Assembly (NCBI GenBank): GCA_963849695.1
Contig: CAWKIT010000029.1
Location: 1 to 64,000, forward strand
DNA: 64,000 nucleotides
Direction: 5' to 3'
From: DASSUW01 sp963849695
Lineage (GTDB): Bacteria > Actinomycetota > Thermoleophilia > Solirubrobacterales > Solirubrobacteraceae
Shown: positions 41,922-51,187 of the stretch, one piece after another
How positions within the stretch are numbered: the first letter of the stretch is position 1
Layout: the number at the start of each line of letters is the position of its first letter
Position numbers and translations under genes: made by a program
The notes under the pieces: model-generated
Seen by the model: the letters and a program-made list of their open reading frames with translations, nothing else
Databases searched by the model: none
Told to the model about the DNA's origin: nothing

Positions 41922-42176
41922 TTGACCGTGCGCGTCCGCGTCCGTCTCGGCGCCGGGTTGAGCCGCTTCGCGGATGCGCCGCTGCTGTCGATCGACCTCG
42001 CCGAGGACGCCAGCGTGGACGACCTGCTCGCCGCGCTCGGCACGCAGCAGCCGTCGCTCGAGCCCGCCCTGCCTTCGGTGCTGCCGGTCGTCGCCGGCAC
42101 GCACGTCGAGCGCGACCGGCGGCTGCACCCGGGCGACGAGGTCGCCCTGTTGATCCCCGTCGCAGGAGGAGCGTGA
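41922..42176 (+). CDS. MoaD/ThiS-like ubiquitin-fold protein
   Basis: About 84 residues from a TTG (a GTG two codons on is the alternative). A beta-grasp pattern is visible: RVRVRLGAGLSRF, LSIDLAEDASVDDLLAALG, VLPVVAGTHVERDRRL and HPGDEVALLIPVAGGA. GDEVALLIPVAGG is the typical sulfur-carrier end, but a terminal Ala follows the Gly-Gly, so the tail would need trimming before thiocarboxylation. The Gly-Gly codons double as the GGAGGA ribosome-binding site of the amidase three bases downstream, so the two are coupled. Confidence 0.78.
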   Translation: MTVRVRVRLGAGLSRFADAPLLSIDLAEDASVDDLLAALGTQQPSLEPALPSVLPVVAGTHVERDRRLHPGDEVALLIPVAGGA

Positions 42177-42179
42177 ACC

Positions 42180-43496
42180 GTGGCCACGATCGAGACCCGC
42201 CAGGCCCGCCAGACCGTGTTCGTCGACACCTTCACGAACGGGCTGCTCGGCCCCGACGTGCAGATGCTGGGGCCGGTCGCCGACGGCGGCCACATCGTCG
42301 TCAACACCACGCCCGGATGCTGGGGCCCGATGATCACCCCCGCGCTCCGCGGCGGCCACGAGGTGTGCATGCCGGTGGCCGTCGAGGGCGCCCAGGTCGG
42401 CGACGCGATCGCGATCCGCATCCGCGACATCGAGGTCACCTCGCTCGCCACCGCCTCCGGCAACGACCAGACGATGGAGGGCCGCTTCAACGGCGACCCG
42501 TACGTCGCGCCCGTGTGCGCCCAGTGCGGCACCGAGTGGCCGGAGACGCGCGTGGAGGGCGTCGGGCCGGAGTCGATCCGCTGCGCCGAGTGCGGCGCCG
42601 ACGCCACCCCGTTCACCTTCACCAACGGCTACACGATGGCGTTCGACCCGACCCACTCGGTCGGCGTCACGGTCGACCAGGAAGCGGCGGAGACCTTCGC
42701 CGGCGCCGCCGCCCGGCTGGCCGCGCTCCCGGACAACTCGGTCCAGAACCCGATCCTGCTGTTCGCGCCGCACGACATCGTCGGCATGGCCACGCGCCTG
42801 CGCCCGTTCATGGGCCAGCTCGGCACCTCGCCGTCGATCACGATCCCCGACTCTCACAACGCGGGTGACTTCGGCGCCTTCCTGATCGGCGCTCCGCACC
42901 GGTACGCGATCACCGCCACCGAGCTCGCCGAGCACAAGACCGACGGCCACATGGACATCGACGCGGTCCGCCGCGGCGCGATCCTCGTCTGCCCGGTCAA
43001 GGTCGACGGCGGCGGCATCTATCTCGGCGACATGCACGCGCTCCAGGGCGACGGCGAGATCGCCGGCCACACGTGCGACGTGTCGGGCACCGTGACGCTC
43101 GAGGTCGAGGTCATCAAGAGCCTGAACATCGACGGGCCGGTGCTGTTCCCGGTCGCCGAGGACCTGCCCTTCCTGGCGCGGCCGCTGACCGAGGAGGAGA
43201 GGATCCGCGCGCTCGCGCTCGCGCGCCGCCACGGGATGGAGGCGCTCGAGGAGACCGCGCCGGTGTCGGTCGTCGGCACGGGGCCGGACCTCAACGCGGC
43301 CACCGACAACGGCCTCGCGCGCGCCGCCGAGCTGCTCGACATGACGGTGCCGGAGGTCATGAACCGCGCGACCGTCACGGGCGCGATCGAGATCGGCCGG
43401 CACCCGGGCGTCGTCCAGGTCACGTTCCGCGCCCCGGCCGACCGGCTCGAGGCCCGCGGGCTGCTCACCTACGCACAGGAGCAGTACCCCGGCTAG
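42180..43496 (+). CDS. Acetamidase/formamidase (FmdA/AmdA) family protein with zinc-ribbon insert
   Basis: A 438-residue protein from a GTG. ALRGGHEVCMPVAVEGAQVGDAIAI and RIRDIEVTS begin the beta-rich FmdA fold. PSITIPDSHNAGDFGAFLIG and KTDGHMDIDAVRRGA carry the conserved acidic/His positions, and GGIYLGDMHALQGDGEIAG is the hallmark. A C-x2-C ... C-x2-C insert (CAQCGTEWP and CAECGADA, about residues 115-142) forms a likely zinc ribbon absent from small formamidases. It probably hydrolyses a short amide to acid and ammonia. Coupled to the MoaD-like gene. Confidence 0.88.
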   Translation: MATIETRQARQTVFVDTFTNGLLGPDVQMLGPVADGGHIVVNTTPGCWGPMITPALRGGHEVCMPVAVEGAQVGDAIAIRIRDIEVTSLATASGNDQTMEGRFNGDPYVAPVCAQCGTEWPETRVEGVGPESIRCAECGADATPFTFTNGYTMAFDPTHSVGVTVDQEAAETFAGAAARLAALPDNSVQNPILLFAPHDIVGMATRLRPFMGQLGTSPSITIPDSHNAGDFGAFLIGAPHRYAITATELAEHKTDGHMDIDAVRRGAILVCPVKVDGGGIYLGDMHALQGDGEIAGHTCDVSGTVTLEVEVIKSLNIDGPVLFPVAEDLPFLARPLTEEERIRALALARRHGMEALEETAPVSVVGTGPDLNAATDNGLARAAELLDMTVPEVMNRATVTGAIEIGRHPGVVQVTFRAPADRLEARGLLTYAQEQYPG

Positions 43497-43507
43497 CCTG
43501 CCCCGCG

Positions 43508-46210
43508 ATGCTCAAGCGGGTTGCGATCGCCGCCGTAGCGGCGCTGATGGCGGTGCCGGTCGCGGCATCCGCGCGCGTCATCCAGGCCGAGTCCGTGCTC
43601 CCGCCCGGCCAGTCCGGCCACGTGCCGCAGAGCGGCAGCAACCCGCATCTGAGCGACCAGATCGCGCTGTTCGAGTCGTTCTCCTTCAAGTCCGCCGCGT
43701 TCGACCAGCCGGGGACGGTGGAGGCGATCGCGGGCGCGAAGATCACCCGCGACGCCTACGGCGTGCCGAACGTGCGCGCCGGCAACGACAGGGACCTGTG
43801 GCGCGGGGTCGGCTACGCGATCGCGCAGGACCGGCTCGTGCAGCTCGAGCTCTACCGGCGCGGCACCCAGGGCCGGCTCGCGGAGGTGCTGGGCGAGTCG
43901 CGCCTGGCGGACGACATCGTCGCCCGTCGCGACTACTACACGCTGCGGGAGCTGCGGAGCCGGCTGAACTCGCTGCCCACGGCTCTCCGGCAGCGCTTCA
44001 CGGCCTTCTCCGACGGCGTGAACCTGTGGCTCGCGCGGCTGAAGGCCGACCCGTCGCTGCGCCCGAACGAGCTCGTGCTGCTCGGTCTCGAGCCGGCGCC
44101 GTGGCGTCCGGTCGACTCGGCGTCGATCGGCGTGCAGCTCGCGCGCACGACGCCGAGCGACGACGGGCGCGAGCTGCAGAACTGGGAGGCGCTGAGGCGG
44201 CTCGGCGCGCAGCGGTTCAACCGCCTGCTGCCACTGCGGCTGCCCGGGCAGGTCACGACGATCCCGGCCTCCGAAGGCCGCTTCCCGTCGAATCCCGGCC
44301 GCACCCGCAAGGACGAGCGGGCCGGCTTCGCGAAGTCGCGCCGGTTCCTGCGCGGGCTTCGCGCGCCGAAGCCGCCCGCGGCCGCCGGCGCGCTGTTCCG
44401 CGGCGGGTCCGACGCCTGGGCCGTGCGCGGCGGCGGCGGCCGCGCATGGCTGTTCACCGGTCCCCAGCTGGGCTTCTCGATCCCCGAGCAGCTCGTCGAG
44501 GTCGAGGTCCACCGGCCCGGACTCGACGCCCGCGGTGTCACCGTGCCGGGGCTGCCGGTCATCGGGATCGGCCGCAACGACCACATCGCGTGGGGGCTGA
44601 CCAGCGGGCTGACCGACGACGACGATCTCTACGCCGAGCGCCTCGCCGGCCGCGAGCGCTATCGCTTCAAGGGCCGGGTGCGGAAGATGAGGTGCCGGAC
44701 GGAGACGTTCCGCGTGGCGGGCGAGAGCCCGGTGCGCGAGCGGCTCTGCCGCACGGTTCACGGCCCCGTCCAGGCCCGCTCGAGGGGGACGGCGTGGGCA
44801 CGGCGGTACGCGATCTGGAACCGCGAGATGGACACGCTGGCCGGTCTGGCCGCGCTCAACGAGGCCGACACCGTGCGTGAGGCGGGCCGCGCGATCGCCA
44901 AGGTGAGCTGGAACGAGAACACGATGGTGGCCGACGACCGCGGCAACATCGGCTGGTGGCATCCCGGCCGGCTGCCGTTGCGGCCCGGGCGCTGGGACGA
45001 GCGGCTGCCGCTCCCGGGCACCGGCAGCGCGGAGTGGCGCGGCTTCCTCAAGCCGGCGCAGCGGCCACACGTGATCAACCCGGCGCGCGGCTGGCTGGCC
45101 AACTGGAACAACGTCCCCTCGGTGGGCTGGACGACCGGGGACGCGCCGGCCCCCGAGCGCACCAGTGGCCCGCTGCATCGCGCCGGTTACCTGAACCGGC
45201 TGGTCGCGGCCGCGGCAGCGTCTCCGAGCTACGACGCGATCAAGGCGGTCGACCGCGCCGCCGGCACCACCGCGCAGCAGCGCGTGTTGCTCGCCGACGC
45301 GCTGCGGTCGGCGGCGGCCGGCGCGACCGGCCCGGCCAAGGCGCTGCTCGACACGATCGTGGCCTGGGACGGCAACTACGACCGGGTGGACACGGCCGGC
45401 ACCGTCGATCCGGGAGTTGCGGCCTGGGAGGCGTTGAAGGACGAGGCGGTGAAGCTGCTCCCGGCCGCCGCGCGCGACTGGCTCGGCGCCCCGGGCGCGT
45501 CACACCCGTTCGACTTCGGCGGCGCCGACGGCGCCGCGTTCCGCCTGCTGACCGACGCCGGTCTCGAGCGCGCCGCGGCGAGCGCAGCCGCCCAGCTCGG
45601 CGGCGACCCGTCCACCTGGCGGCGCCCCCGGCGGATGTACGACGTCCAGGTGCTCGGCCTCGCGCCGAAGCCGGCGCTGAAGGCGTACGACCGCGGCACC
45701 TGGCAGCAGGTCGTCGAGCTCGGCCCCAGACCGTCAGGCCGCTGGGCGAGGTCGCGCTCGGGGTCGATCCCCCAGCGCCCGGCGAGCGCCGACAGCTCGG
45801 CGCTGATCGGCCAGCGGTCGGGCAGCGGGTCGCCCTCGAAGTCCGGTGCGGCGCCCTTGAGCGACATGCTGCCGGTGTTGTCGCCGATCGCCCGGATCTC
45901 GGCGACCTCGTCGGCGGTCAGCACCGGCCCGGGCAGAGCGGCGAGCTCGGCGCGCTTGGCCTCGATCGGCTTCGCGCCCTGGCCCGGCTCCTGGATCAGT
46001 GTCGGGGCGACGCAGGCGACCGGCTCATGGGACAGGTTCCACGCGCACGCGAGCTGGAGCATCGTGAGCGCGTGCCGCTCGGCGATCGGCCGCATGCGAT
46101 CGATCCGCTCACGGCCGCGCTCGACCCAGCCCGCCGGCCGGAACGAGCGGTGGTCCCAGCGCGGGAACGGATGGCCGGGCAGGACGTCGTCGTGGAACAG
46201 CCCGCCGTAG
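43508..46210 (+). CDS. Penicillin acylase family Ntn-hydrolase, 3' end uncertain
   Basis: A signal peptide (LKRVAIAAVAALMAVPVAASA) precedes the alpha-chain region (ITRDAYGVPNVRAGNDRDLW ... AIAQDRLVQLELYRRG). The spacer and autocatalytic junction are at RGGSDAWAV, where S301 would be the N-terminal nucleophile. NDHIAWGLTSGLTDDDDLY, NREMDTLAGLAALN, NIGWWHPGRLP, ANWNNVPS and YDRGTWQQVVEL follow. Family similarity stops near 45730 at VVELGP, but the frame has no stop until 46210, reading antisense through the next gene. A local error or deletion near 45725-45745 is likely. It hydrolyses acyl amides such as homoserine-lactone or lipopeptide acyls in the extracytoplasmic space. Confidence 0.83.
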   Translation: MLKRVAIAAVAALMAVPVAASARVIQAESVLPPGQSGHVPQSGSNPHLSDQIALFESFSFKSAAFDQPGTVEAIAGAKITRDAYGVPNVRAGNDRDLWRGVGYAIAQDRLVQLELYRRGTQGRLAEVLGESRLADDIVARRDYYTLRELRSRLNSLPTALRQRFTAFSDGVNLWLARLKADPSLRPNELVLLGLEPAPWRPVDSASIGVQLARTTPSDDGRELQNWEALRRLGAQRFNRLLPLRLPGQVTTIPASEGRFPSNPGRTRKDERAGFAKSRRFLRGLRAPKPPAAAGALFRGGSDAWAVRGGGGRAWLFTGPQLGFSIPEQLVEVEVHRPGLDARGVTVPGLPVIGIGRNDHIAWGLTSGLTDDDDLYAERLAGRERYRFKGRVRKMRCRTETFRVAGESPVRERLCRTVHGPVQARSRGTAWARRYAIWNREMDTLAGLAALNEADTVREAGRAIAKVSWNENTMVADDRGNIGWWHPGRLPLRPGRWDERLPLPGTGSAEWRGFLKPAQRPHVINPARGWLANWNNVPSVGWTTGDAPAPERTSGPLHRAGYLNRLVAAAAASPSYDAIKAVDRAAGTTAQQRVLLADALRSAAAGATGPAKALLDTIVAWDGNYDRVDTAGTVDPGVAAWEALKDEAVKLLPAAARDWLGAPGASHPFDFGGADGAAFRLLTDAGLERAAASAAAQLGGDPSTWRRPRRMYDVQVLGLAPKPALKAYDRGTWQQVVELGPRPSGRWARSRSGSIPQRPASADSSALIGQRSGSGSPSKSGAAPLSDMLPVLSPIARISATSSAVSTGPGRAASSARLASIGFAPWPGSWISVGATQATGSWDRFHAHASWSIVSACRSAIGRMRSIRSRPRSTQPAGRNERWSQRGNGWPGRTSSWNSPP

Positions 46211-46863
46211 TCGACCACGCGCGTGATCAGCTGGACGCCGTGGCGGCGCGCGGGCTCGAGCACCAGCTCGCCCGGCCACGGCTCGAGTGGATTGAGGATC
46301 ACCATCGCCCAGTCGATCCGGTCGCCGAAGCGCTCGAAGCAGTCGATCAGGTCGAGCGTGAAGCCGTTGGCGGGTCCGGGCGCGACGCCCAGCGCGCCGG
46401 CGAGCCCGTCGTCCCGCACGGCGGTGAGCGCGTCCCACACGGACTCGCTGGTGAAGCCGGCGCGGTCGGGGTTGTGGAGGAGCAGCAGGTCGAACGCGTC
46501 GACGCCGATGCGGGCGAGGCTGCGCTCCGTGGCCATCCGGACGTAGTCCGCGTAGCGGTCGGGCCTTCGCAGCCGCGGGTCGGTGAACCGGGGGTAGCCC
46601 TTCGCCCCTTCCCGCTCGCCCGTGTAGAAGTCATGCCCGATCGCGCCCACGAGGCAGTAGCGGTCGCGCCCCAAGCCCTCGAGCGCCCGGCCGAGCAGCG
46701 AGTCGGCCTCACCCGCGCCGTAGGCGTCGGCGGTGATCACCGTGTCGATCCCACCGCCGGGCCGGAGCAGCGCGGCGAGGCGGTCCTCGTCGACCGGCTC
46801 GCCGAACCGCATGAAGCGACCCCCGCTCCACGTCCCGACCGCGGAATCTCCGGGGGACCGCAT
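45376..46863 (-). CDS. Aldo/keto reductase family protein, 3' end uncertain
   Basis: From the ATG at 46863: GTWSGGRFMRFGEPVDEDRL, IDTVITADAYGAGEADSLLG, DRYCLVGAIGHDFYTG, SLARIGVDAFDLLLLHNPD (catalytic Lys/His region), VRDDGLAGALGVAPGPANG and LTMLQLACAWNLSHEPVACV follow the AKR TIM barrel. Usual family homology ends around WPISAELSALAGRWGIDP (about 45745), but the frame continues to 45376 antisense to the penicillin acylase gene. The active-site Tyr is probably the one in DAYGAG. It is likely an NADPH-dependent carbonyl reductase or sugar dehydrogenase. Confidence 0.83.
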   Translation of the reverse strand: MRSPGDSAVGTWSGGRFMRFGEPVDEDRLAALLRPGGGIDTVITADAYGAGEADSLLGRALEGLGRDRYCLVGAIGHDFYTGEREGAKGYPRFTDPRLRRPDRYADYVRMATERSLARIGVDAFDLLLLHNPDRAGFTSESVWDALTAVRDDGLAGALGVAPGPANGFTLDLIDCFERFGDRIDWAMVILNPLEPWPGELVLEPARRHGVQLITRVVDYGGLFHDDVLPGHPFPRWDHRSFRPAGWVERGRERIDRMRPIAERHALTMLQLACAWNLSHEPVACVAPTLIQEPGQGAKPIEAKRAELAALPGPVLTADEVAEIRAIGDNTGSMSLKGAAPDFEGDPLPDRWPISAELSALAGRWGIDPERDLAQRPDGLGPSSTTCCQVPRSYAFSAGFGARPSTWTSYIRRGRRQVDGSPPSWAAALAAARSRPASVSRRNAAPSAPPKSNGCDAPGAPSQSRAAAGSSFTASSFNASQAATPGSTVPAVSTRS

Positions 46864-46926
46864 CGATTCCGATTCTAGGATGTTCGATGCCTGACGCGGC
46901 CGCTCAAGCCCAGCCGCCCGCGGCCG

Positions 46927-48835
46927 ATGATGTCCATGGTGGGAATCCGCTCCATCCCCCTCGCGCTGCTCACCCTCGCCCTGCTCCCGGCGAGTGCCGC
47001 TGCAACCCCGACCACCCAGATCATCGTCAAGCGCGAGCCAGGCGTGAGCGGCGCTGAGCGCGCCGACATCCGAGCCGACGCCGACGTCCGCTTCGTACGA
47101 CGATCTGTCGCCTGCCCCGGACCGAGGTGGTCACCGCGCCCGCCGCCGAAACGCGTGGCGGCGCTGGAGGAGCTGCGAGCCGACGACGACGTCGTCTACG
47201 CCGAGCGTCGATCACCGGCGGCGTGCGTTCGCCGTGGACCCGTTCATGTCCTCCCTCTGGGCGCTGAGGAACACCGGCCAGACCATCGATGGCGAGTTGC
47301 AAGGTGTGGACGACGCAGATAGCGACGTTGTGGAGGCGTGGGGACTTCTTACTGATCCTCCGGGCGACGGTCAGACGGTCGCCGTGGTCGACTCCGGAAT
47401 CGACGCCGACCATGAGGATCTCGTCGATCGGGTCGGCGTTCAGCAGAACTTCGTCGGGCCGAACGGACCAGGTGCCGACGACGGAAACGGCCACGGCACT
47501 CACGTGAGTGGCACGATCGCTGCGACTCGCGACAACGGCGTCGGTATCGCGGGCGTAGCCCCAAACGCCGAGGTCATGGCGCTGCGGGCGCTCGACGATG
47601 AGGGTGCCGGCTACGACTCCGATATCCGGAGGCATTCGTATTCGCCGGCGAGAACGACGTCCGCGTCGTGAATGCGTCGTTCGGTGGACCCGCAGGCGGC
47701 GAGACGCTTCGTGCGGCAATTGCCGCGTACCCCAATACGCTGTTCGTCGTCGCAGCCGGCAACGGCGGCGCTGATGAGGTGGGCGACAACAACGGCCCCG
47801 CGCCGCAGTACCCGTGCAACGTCGCAGAGCGCAACGTCCTGTGCGTCGGGGCTTCCACGAACCAGGACGGGCGCGCGGCCTTCTCGAACTTCGGCGCCGT
47901 CACCGTCGACGTCTTCGCCCCAGGGCAGGGCATCGCCTCGACGATTGCCGGCACGGGGCTCCCACACAAGTACGCGTTCAGCGATGGCACGTCGATGGCG
48001 ACTCCTCACGTGGCGGCGGCTGCGGCGCTCGTGCTTCAGACCGAGCCGACGCTGAGCGCGGGAGACCTCAAGGACATCCTGCTGGCCTCCGCTGACGCCG
48101 GCAATGCTTTCTCCGGACGGTCGCTTTCCGGCGGCCGCCTCAACGTGAGAGCCGCCGTGGAGCTCGCCCAGGTCGGCACGTCGCTGCCGGATGGTGACGG
48201 CGATGGGTTCCCGGATGCCGCGGACGCCTGCGCGACGTCGGCAGCGAGCACTTCGGCCGACGGCTGCCCAGATGCGGACGAAGACGCCGTCGCCGACAGC
48301 GTCGACAACTGCCCGTCCACCTTCAACCCCGGACAGCAGAACAGCGACGGACGGGCCGACGGCGGCGACGCGTGCGACCAGGATTACGACAATGACGGCC
48401 GGCCAACCTGCGGATGCATGCCCGACGGTCCATGGGACATTGGCCAACGGCTGCCCACCGCCGCCTCCACCTCCGCCTCCGAGCAATGTGGACGGCGACA
48501 ACCGGATCGACTCGCTCGATGCGTGCCCCACCGAATACGCGATCTCGAACGATGGCTGCCCGATCGCGCAGATCGCCACGGTGTCGCCCAGAGTGAAGAG
48601 GCGTTCGGCGACCGTGACGGTCTCGACGAGCCGTGCGGCGACGGTGAAGATCCTGGTCCAGCGGAAGAAGGGCCGTAGCTGGGTTCGGGTGGCGAGCAAG
48701 AGCCTCGCGACGGTCGGGAACAAAGCCACCGTGACCGCGAAGCGGTTGAAGCCTGGAGCGCACCGGGTCAAAGTCTCGATCTCGAGCAGTGGCGGGGCGG
48801 GGACGGCTCGGACGAAGAGCTTCCGCGTGCGGTAG
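46927..48835 (+). pseudogene. Secreted S8 subtilisin-like protease with type-3 thrombospondin repeats, several frameshifts
   Basis: The signal peptide IPLALLTLALLPASAAA is followed by an inhibitor-I9-like prosegment (TTQIIVKREPGVSG ... AALEELRADDDVVYAE). After a frame change come LRNTGQTIDGE and the catalytic Asp block QTVAVVDSGIDADHED, and the His block NGHGTHVSGTIAATRDNG. After another change come VNASFGGPAGGETLRAAIA, oxyanion FVVAAGNGGADE and the Ser block FSDGTSMATPHVAAAAALV. Calcium-binding DGDGDGFPDAADAC and DADEDAVADSVDNCP repeats, then in a further frame a C-terminal beta domain, complete it. At least three or four indels. The triad is complete when frames are joined. Confidence 0.83.
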
Positions 48836-48845
48836 ACATCCGCGC

Positions 48846-49550
48846 GTGACCACCTGCCGGCTCGGCGTGCTCGCCCTCGGCGACTCGATCACCAACGGCG
48901 GTGGGGAGCTTCAGTGGGGGGTGGCGCTGCAGTCGTGGGCGATGTGGGTGGCGCGGGGGCTCGGCCTCCCGTACACGCCGCATGCCGTCGACGGCGCCAG
49001 TGTGACTGACGTGCTCGCCACGCAGGTTCCGGCCGTGACGGGTGAGCGGTATGACCTCGGCTGCCTGTACATCGGCGTCAACGACGTCCGTGCGCTCGAC
49101 TGGGATCGGGACGCGTTCGAGCGTGGGCACCGGGCGGCGCTCAGCTTCCTGAAAGACCGCTGCGACCGTGTGCTGACCGCCACCGTGCCGCTCGACCTCG
49201 GGCGGCCGCGAGCCGGAGGCAAGGTCGACGAGGTGAACGCGGCGATCGAGGCCTCAGCAGAGACGGCGGGCGCGCTCGTGCTCGATCTGCGGCAGCTCAA
49301 AGGTCGCGGCCTGGTGATGGCCGACCATGTGCACCCCACGGCGTTCGGCCAGCTCGCGATCGCGGAGGCGGCGCTGGACCTCCTCGCGAGGGACGGGATG
49401 ACGGTGCGGGTACGGCCGACCGGCCTGATCCATTACGAGACGACGCGCGTCGGCCGGCTGAGAGGCGACCTGACCTACGCCTACCGGCACGGGAAGGTCA
49501 GTGCTCGTGCTTTCCTCGCAGCTCGTCTGGATCGATCCCGAACTGCTTGA
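48846..49550 (+). CDS. SGNH/GDSL-type hydrolase
   Basis: About 234 residues from a GTG just after the protease gene. LGVLALGDSITNGGGE is block I with nucleophile Ser. Gly of block II lies in AVDGASV. GCLYIGVNDVRALDW is block III (GxND), and VMADHVHPTAFGQLAIAEAAL is block V with Asp and His of the triad. There is no signal peptide, so it is an intracellular esterase or lipase. It overlaps the convergent DUF3159 gene by 53 bp. Confidence 0.9.
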   Translation: MTTCRLGVLALGDSITNGGGELQWGVALQSWAMWVARGLGLPYTPHAVDGASVTDVLATQVPAVTGERYDLGCLYIGVNDVRALDWDRDAFERGHRAALSFLKDRCDRVLTATVPLDLGRPRAGGKVDEVNAAIEASAETAGALVLDLRQLKGRGLVMADHVHPTAFGQLAIAEAALDLLARDGMTVRVRPTGLIHYETTRVGRLRGDLTYAYRHGKVSARAFLAARLDRSRTA

Positions 49551-50184
49551 GCCGGCGCGGGATGTAGCGGTAGCAGAACCACAGCGCGCCCAGGAACGCG
49601 GGCCAGCCCAGTACCACGACAGCTCCGGCCAGCGCCCCCTCGCGGTCCGCCAGGATCAGCGTGGTGTAGACGACGGTCCGGACCGAGAACACGATCGCGA
49701 AGGCGGCCGTGCCCTCCGCGAACGGGCGGCGGATCCGCGGGTCCCGGTACCAGCCGGAAGGGATGTGGTAGATCGGCGCCACGATGAATCCGACCAGCGG
49801 GCGCCGGACCACGATCGAGCCCCAGAAGGCGATCGCCAGGCCCGCGTTCTGGAACGCGCGCGGGACGAAGAAGCCGGACGCACTGCCGGTTCGCAGGGCG
49901 ATGAACACCGCCAGCCCGGTGCCGAGGATGCCGCCGATGGCGTTCGTCAAAGGCTCGCGCCGGACGGCTCGGTAGAGCGCGACGACGACCGAGACGGCCA
50001 TCGCTGCGATCGCGGCCGTCTCGAGGCCCGCAAGTGCGTTGACCGTGATGAACAGCACCGGTCCGAGCCCCGTGTCGACCAGCGCGCGGCGGTCGCGCAG
50101 GATGTCCATGGGGCTGGGGGGCGGCTTTGGCCGCTCGTCGTCCGTCTGCCTGGGCGGCCGGTCCGGCCGCTCGGCCTCGGTCAT
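49498..50184 (-). CDS. DUF3159 membrane protein
   Basis: A 228-residue protein. A polar Pro-rich N-terminus (about 1-28) precedes six hydrophobic helices. ALVDTGLGPVLFITVNALAGLETAA, LTNAIGGILGTGLAVFIALRTGSASGFFVPR and FSVRTVVYTTLIL with WPAFLGALWFCYRYI are the DUF3159 signatures, an actinobacterial family resembling intracellular septation/IspA-like membrane proteins. It ends 3 bp from the methyltransferase stop region on the same strand, so it is downstream in an operon. Confidence 0.85.
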   Translation of the reverse strand: MTEAERPDRPPRQTDDERPKPPPSPMDILRDRRALVDTGLGPVLFITVNALAGLETAAIAAMAVSVVVALYRAVRREPLTNAIGGILGTGLAVFIALRTGSASGFFVPRAFQNAGLAIAFWGSIVVRRPLVGFIVAPIYHIPSGWYRDPRIRRPFAEGTAAFAIVFSVRTVVYTTLILADREGALAGAVVVLGWPAFLGALWFCYRYIPRRLKQFGIDPDELRGKHEH

Positions 50185-50186
50185 GG

Positions 50187-51092
50187 TCACGAGACCGGCT
50201 TGCGGGCCGCGAGCATCAGGTTGTAGAAGAGGTGGGGCGGGAGGCGCGGCTCGAGCACCGCGCGGTCGACCGCCTGCAGCGCCACGTAGCCGCGATAGGC
50301 GTACTGGATCCAGGCCCACGGGATGTCGGACGGCTCGGCGGTCGCCTCCAGCGTGCGGTTGAACCAGCCGAACCAGTTCGCCACCAGCTCCTCGCCCTGC
50401 ACGCGCACCGCCTCGAAGCCGGCGCGCGAGGCGCACTCCGAGAGGTCCCCGGGGGCGAACGCATGCACGTCGACGATGGCCTCGAGCGCGTGGTCCTCGT
50501 CGCCGCCGGCGTCGACCGCCGGCCGCGCCCGCAGCAGGCGCCGCCACGTCGGCGCGACCCGCAGCGCGGCGCGCTTGGGGACCGCGGCGATCCGGTCTCC
50601 GTGGCGCGACGGCTCGCCGGCGAAGAACAGCGTCCCGCCCGGCGCCAGCACCCGCCAGAGCTCGGCGAACGCGCGATCGAGGTCAGGGAGGTGATGGAGC
50701 ACGGCGTGGCCGAGCACGAGATCGAAGCTCTCGTCGTCGAACGGCAGCTCGGAGGCATCGCAAGCAGCCGTCTCGACCTCCAGCCCCAGCTCAGCCGCGT
50801 TGCGCTCGAGCGTCTCCAGCATGCCCGGCGAGATGTCGGTGCAGGTCGCCGCCCCGATCACCCCGTCCTGCATCAGGTTCAGCGAGAAGTAGCCGGTCCC
50901 GGCGCCGATCTCGAGCGCGCGCGGGAACGGGCCCGGCCGCGCGCCGAGCAGCTTGCGCACCTTGCCGAGCACCTGCCGGCGGCCGATCTCGCCGAACGAG
51001 ATGCCCCACTTGGCGTCGTAGTCGCGCGCCGCCACGTCGTGGTAGCGGCGGTTGACGTCGAGGATCTCGTCGGGAGCGGCGGGAGCAGCCAT
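50187..51092 (-). CDS. Class I SAM-dependent methyltransferase
   Basis: A 301-residue protein. ALEIGAGTGYFSLNLMQDG is motif I for SAM. CTDISPGMLETLERNAAE is motif II region. FDDESFDLVLGHAVLHHLPD and RVLAPGGTLFFAGEP are the UbiE-like post motifs. A long C-terminal region with FGWFNRTLEATAEPSD and HLFYNLMLAARKP is unusual and may bind the acceptor. The substrate is unknown. It is upstream of DUF3159, with only two bases between. Confidence 0.9.
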   Translation of the reverse strand: MAAPAAPDEILDVNRRYHDVAARDYDAKWGISFGEIGRRQVLGKVRKLLGARPGPFPRALEIGAGTGYFSLNLMQDGVIGAATCTDISPGMLETLERNAAELGLEVETAACDASELPFDDESFDLVLGHAVLHHLPDLDRAFAELWRVLAPGGTLFFAGEPSRHGDRIAAVPKRAALRVAPTWRRLLRARPAVDAGGDEDHALEAIVDVHAFAPGDLSECASRAGFEAVRVQGEELVANWFGWFNRTLEATAEPSDIPWAWIQYAYRGYVALQAVDRAVLEPRLPPHLFYNLMLAARKPVS

Positions 51093-51187
51093 CGGCCGCG
51101 AGGAGTCTAGGACCGTAGCCCGCGGTCCGTTCGGTGTTGCCTTTCCGCGCGCTACGTTTCCGGCTGTCCACCCAACGGGAGGTTGAG

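Noticed and set aside
40398..43403. 1000-codon minus-strand frame over the broken MFS gene and amidase
   Set aside because: The opposite strand encodes a clear FmdA-family amidase and MFS/cNMP fragments; the minus frame is low-complexity.
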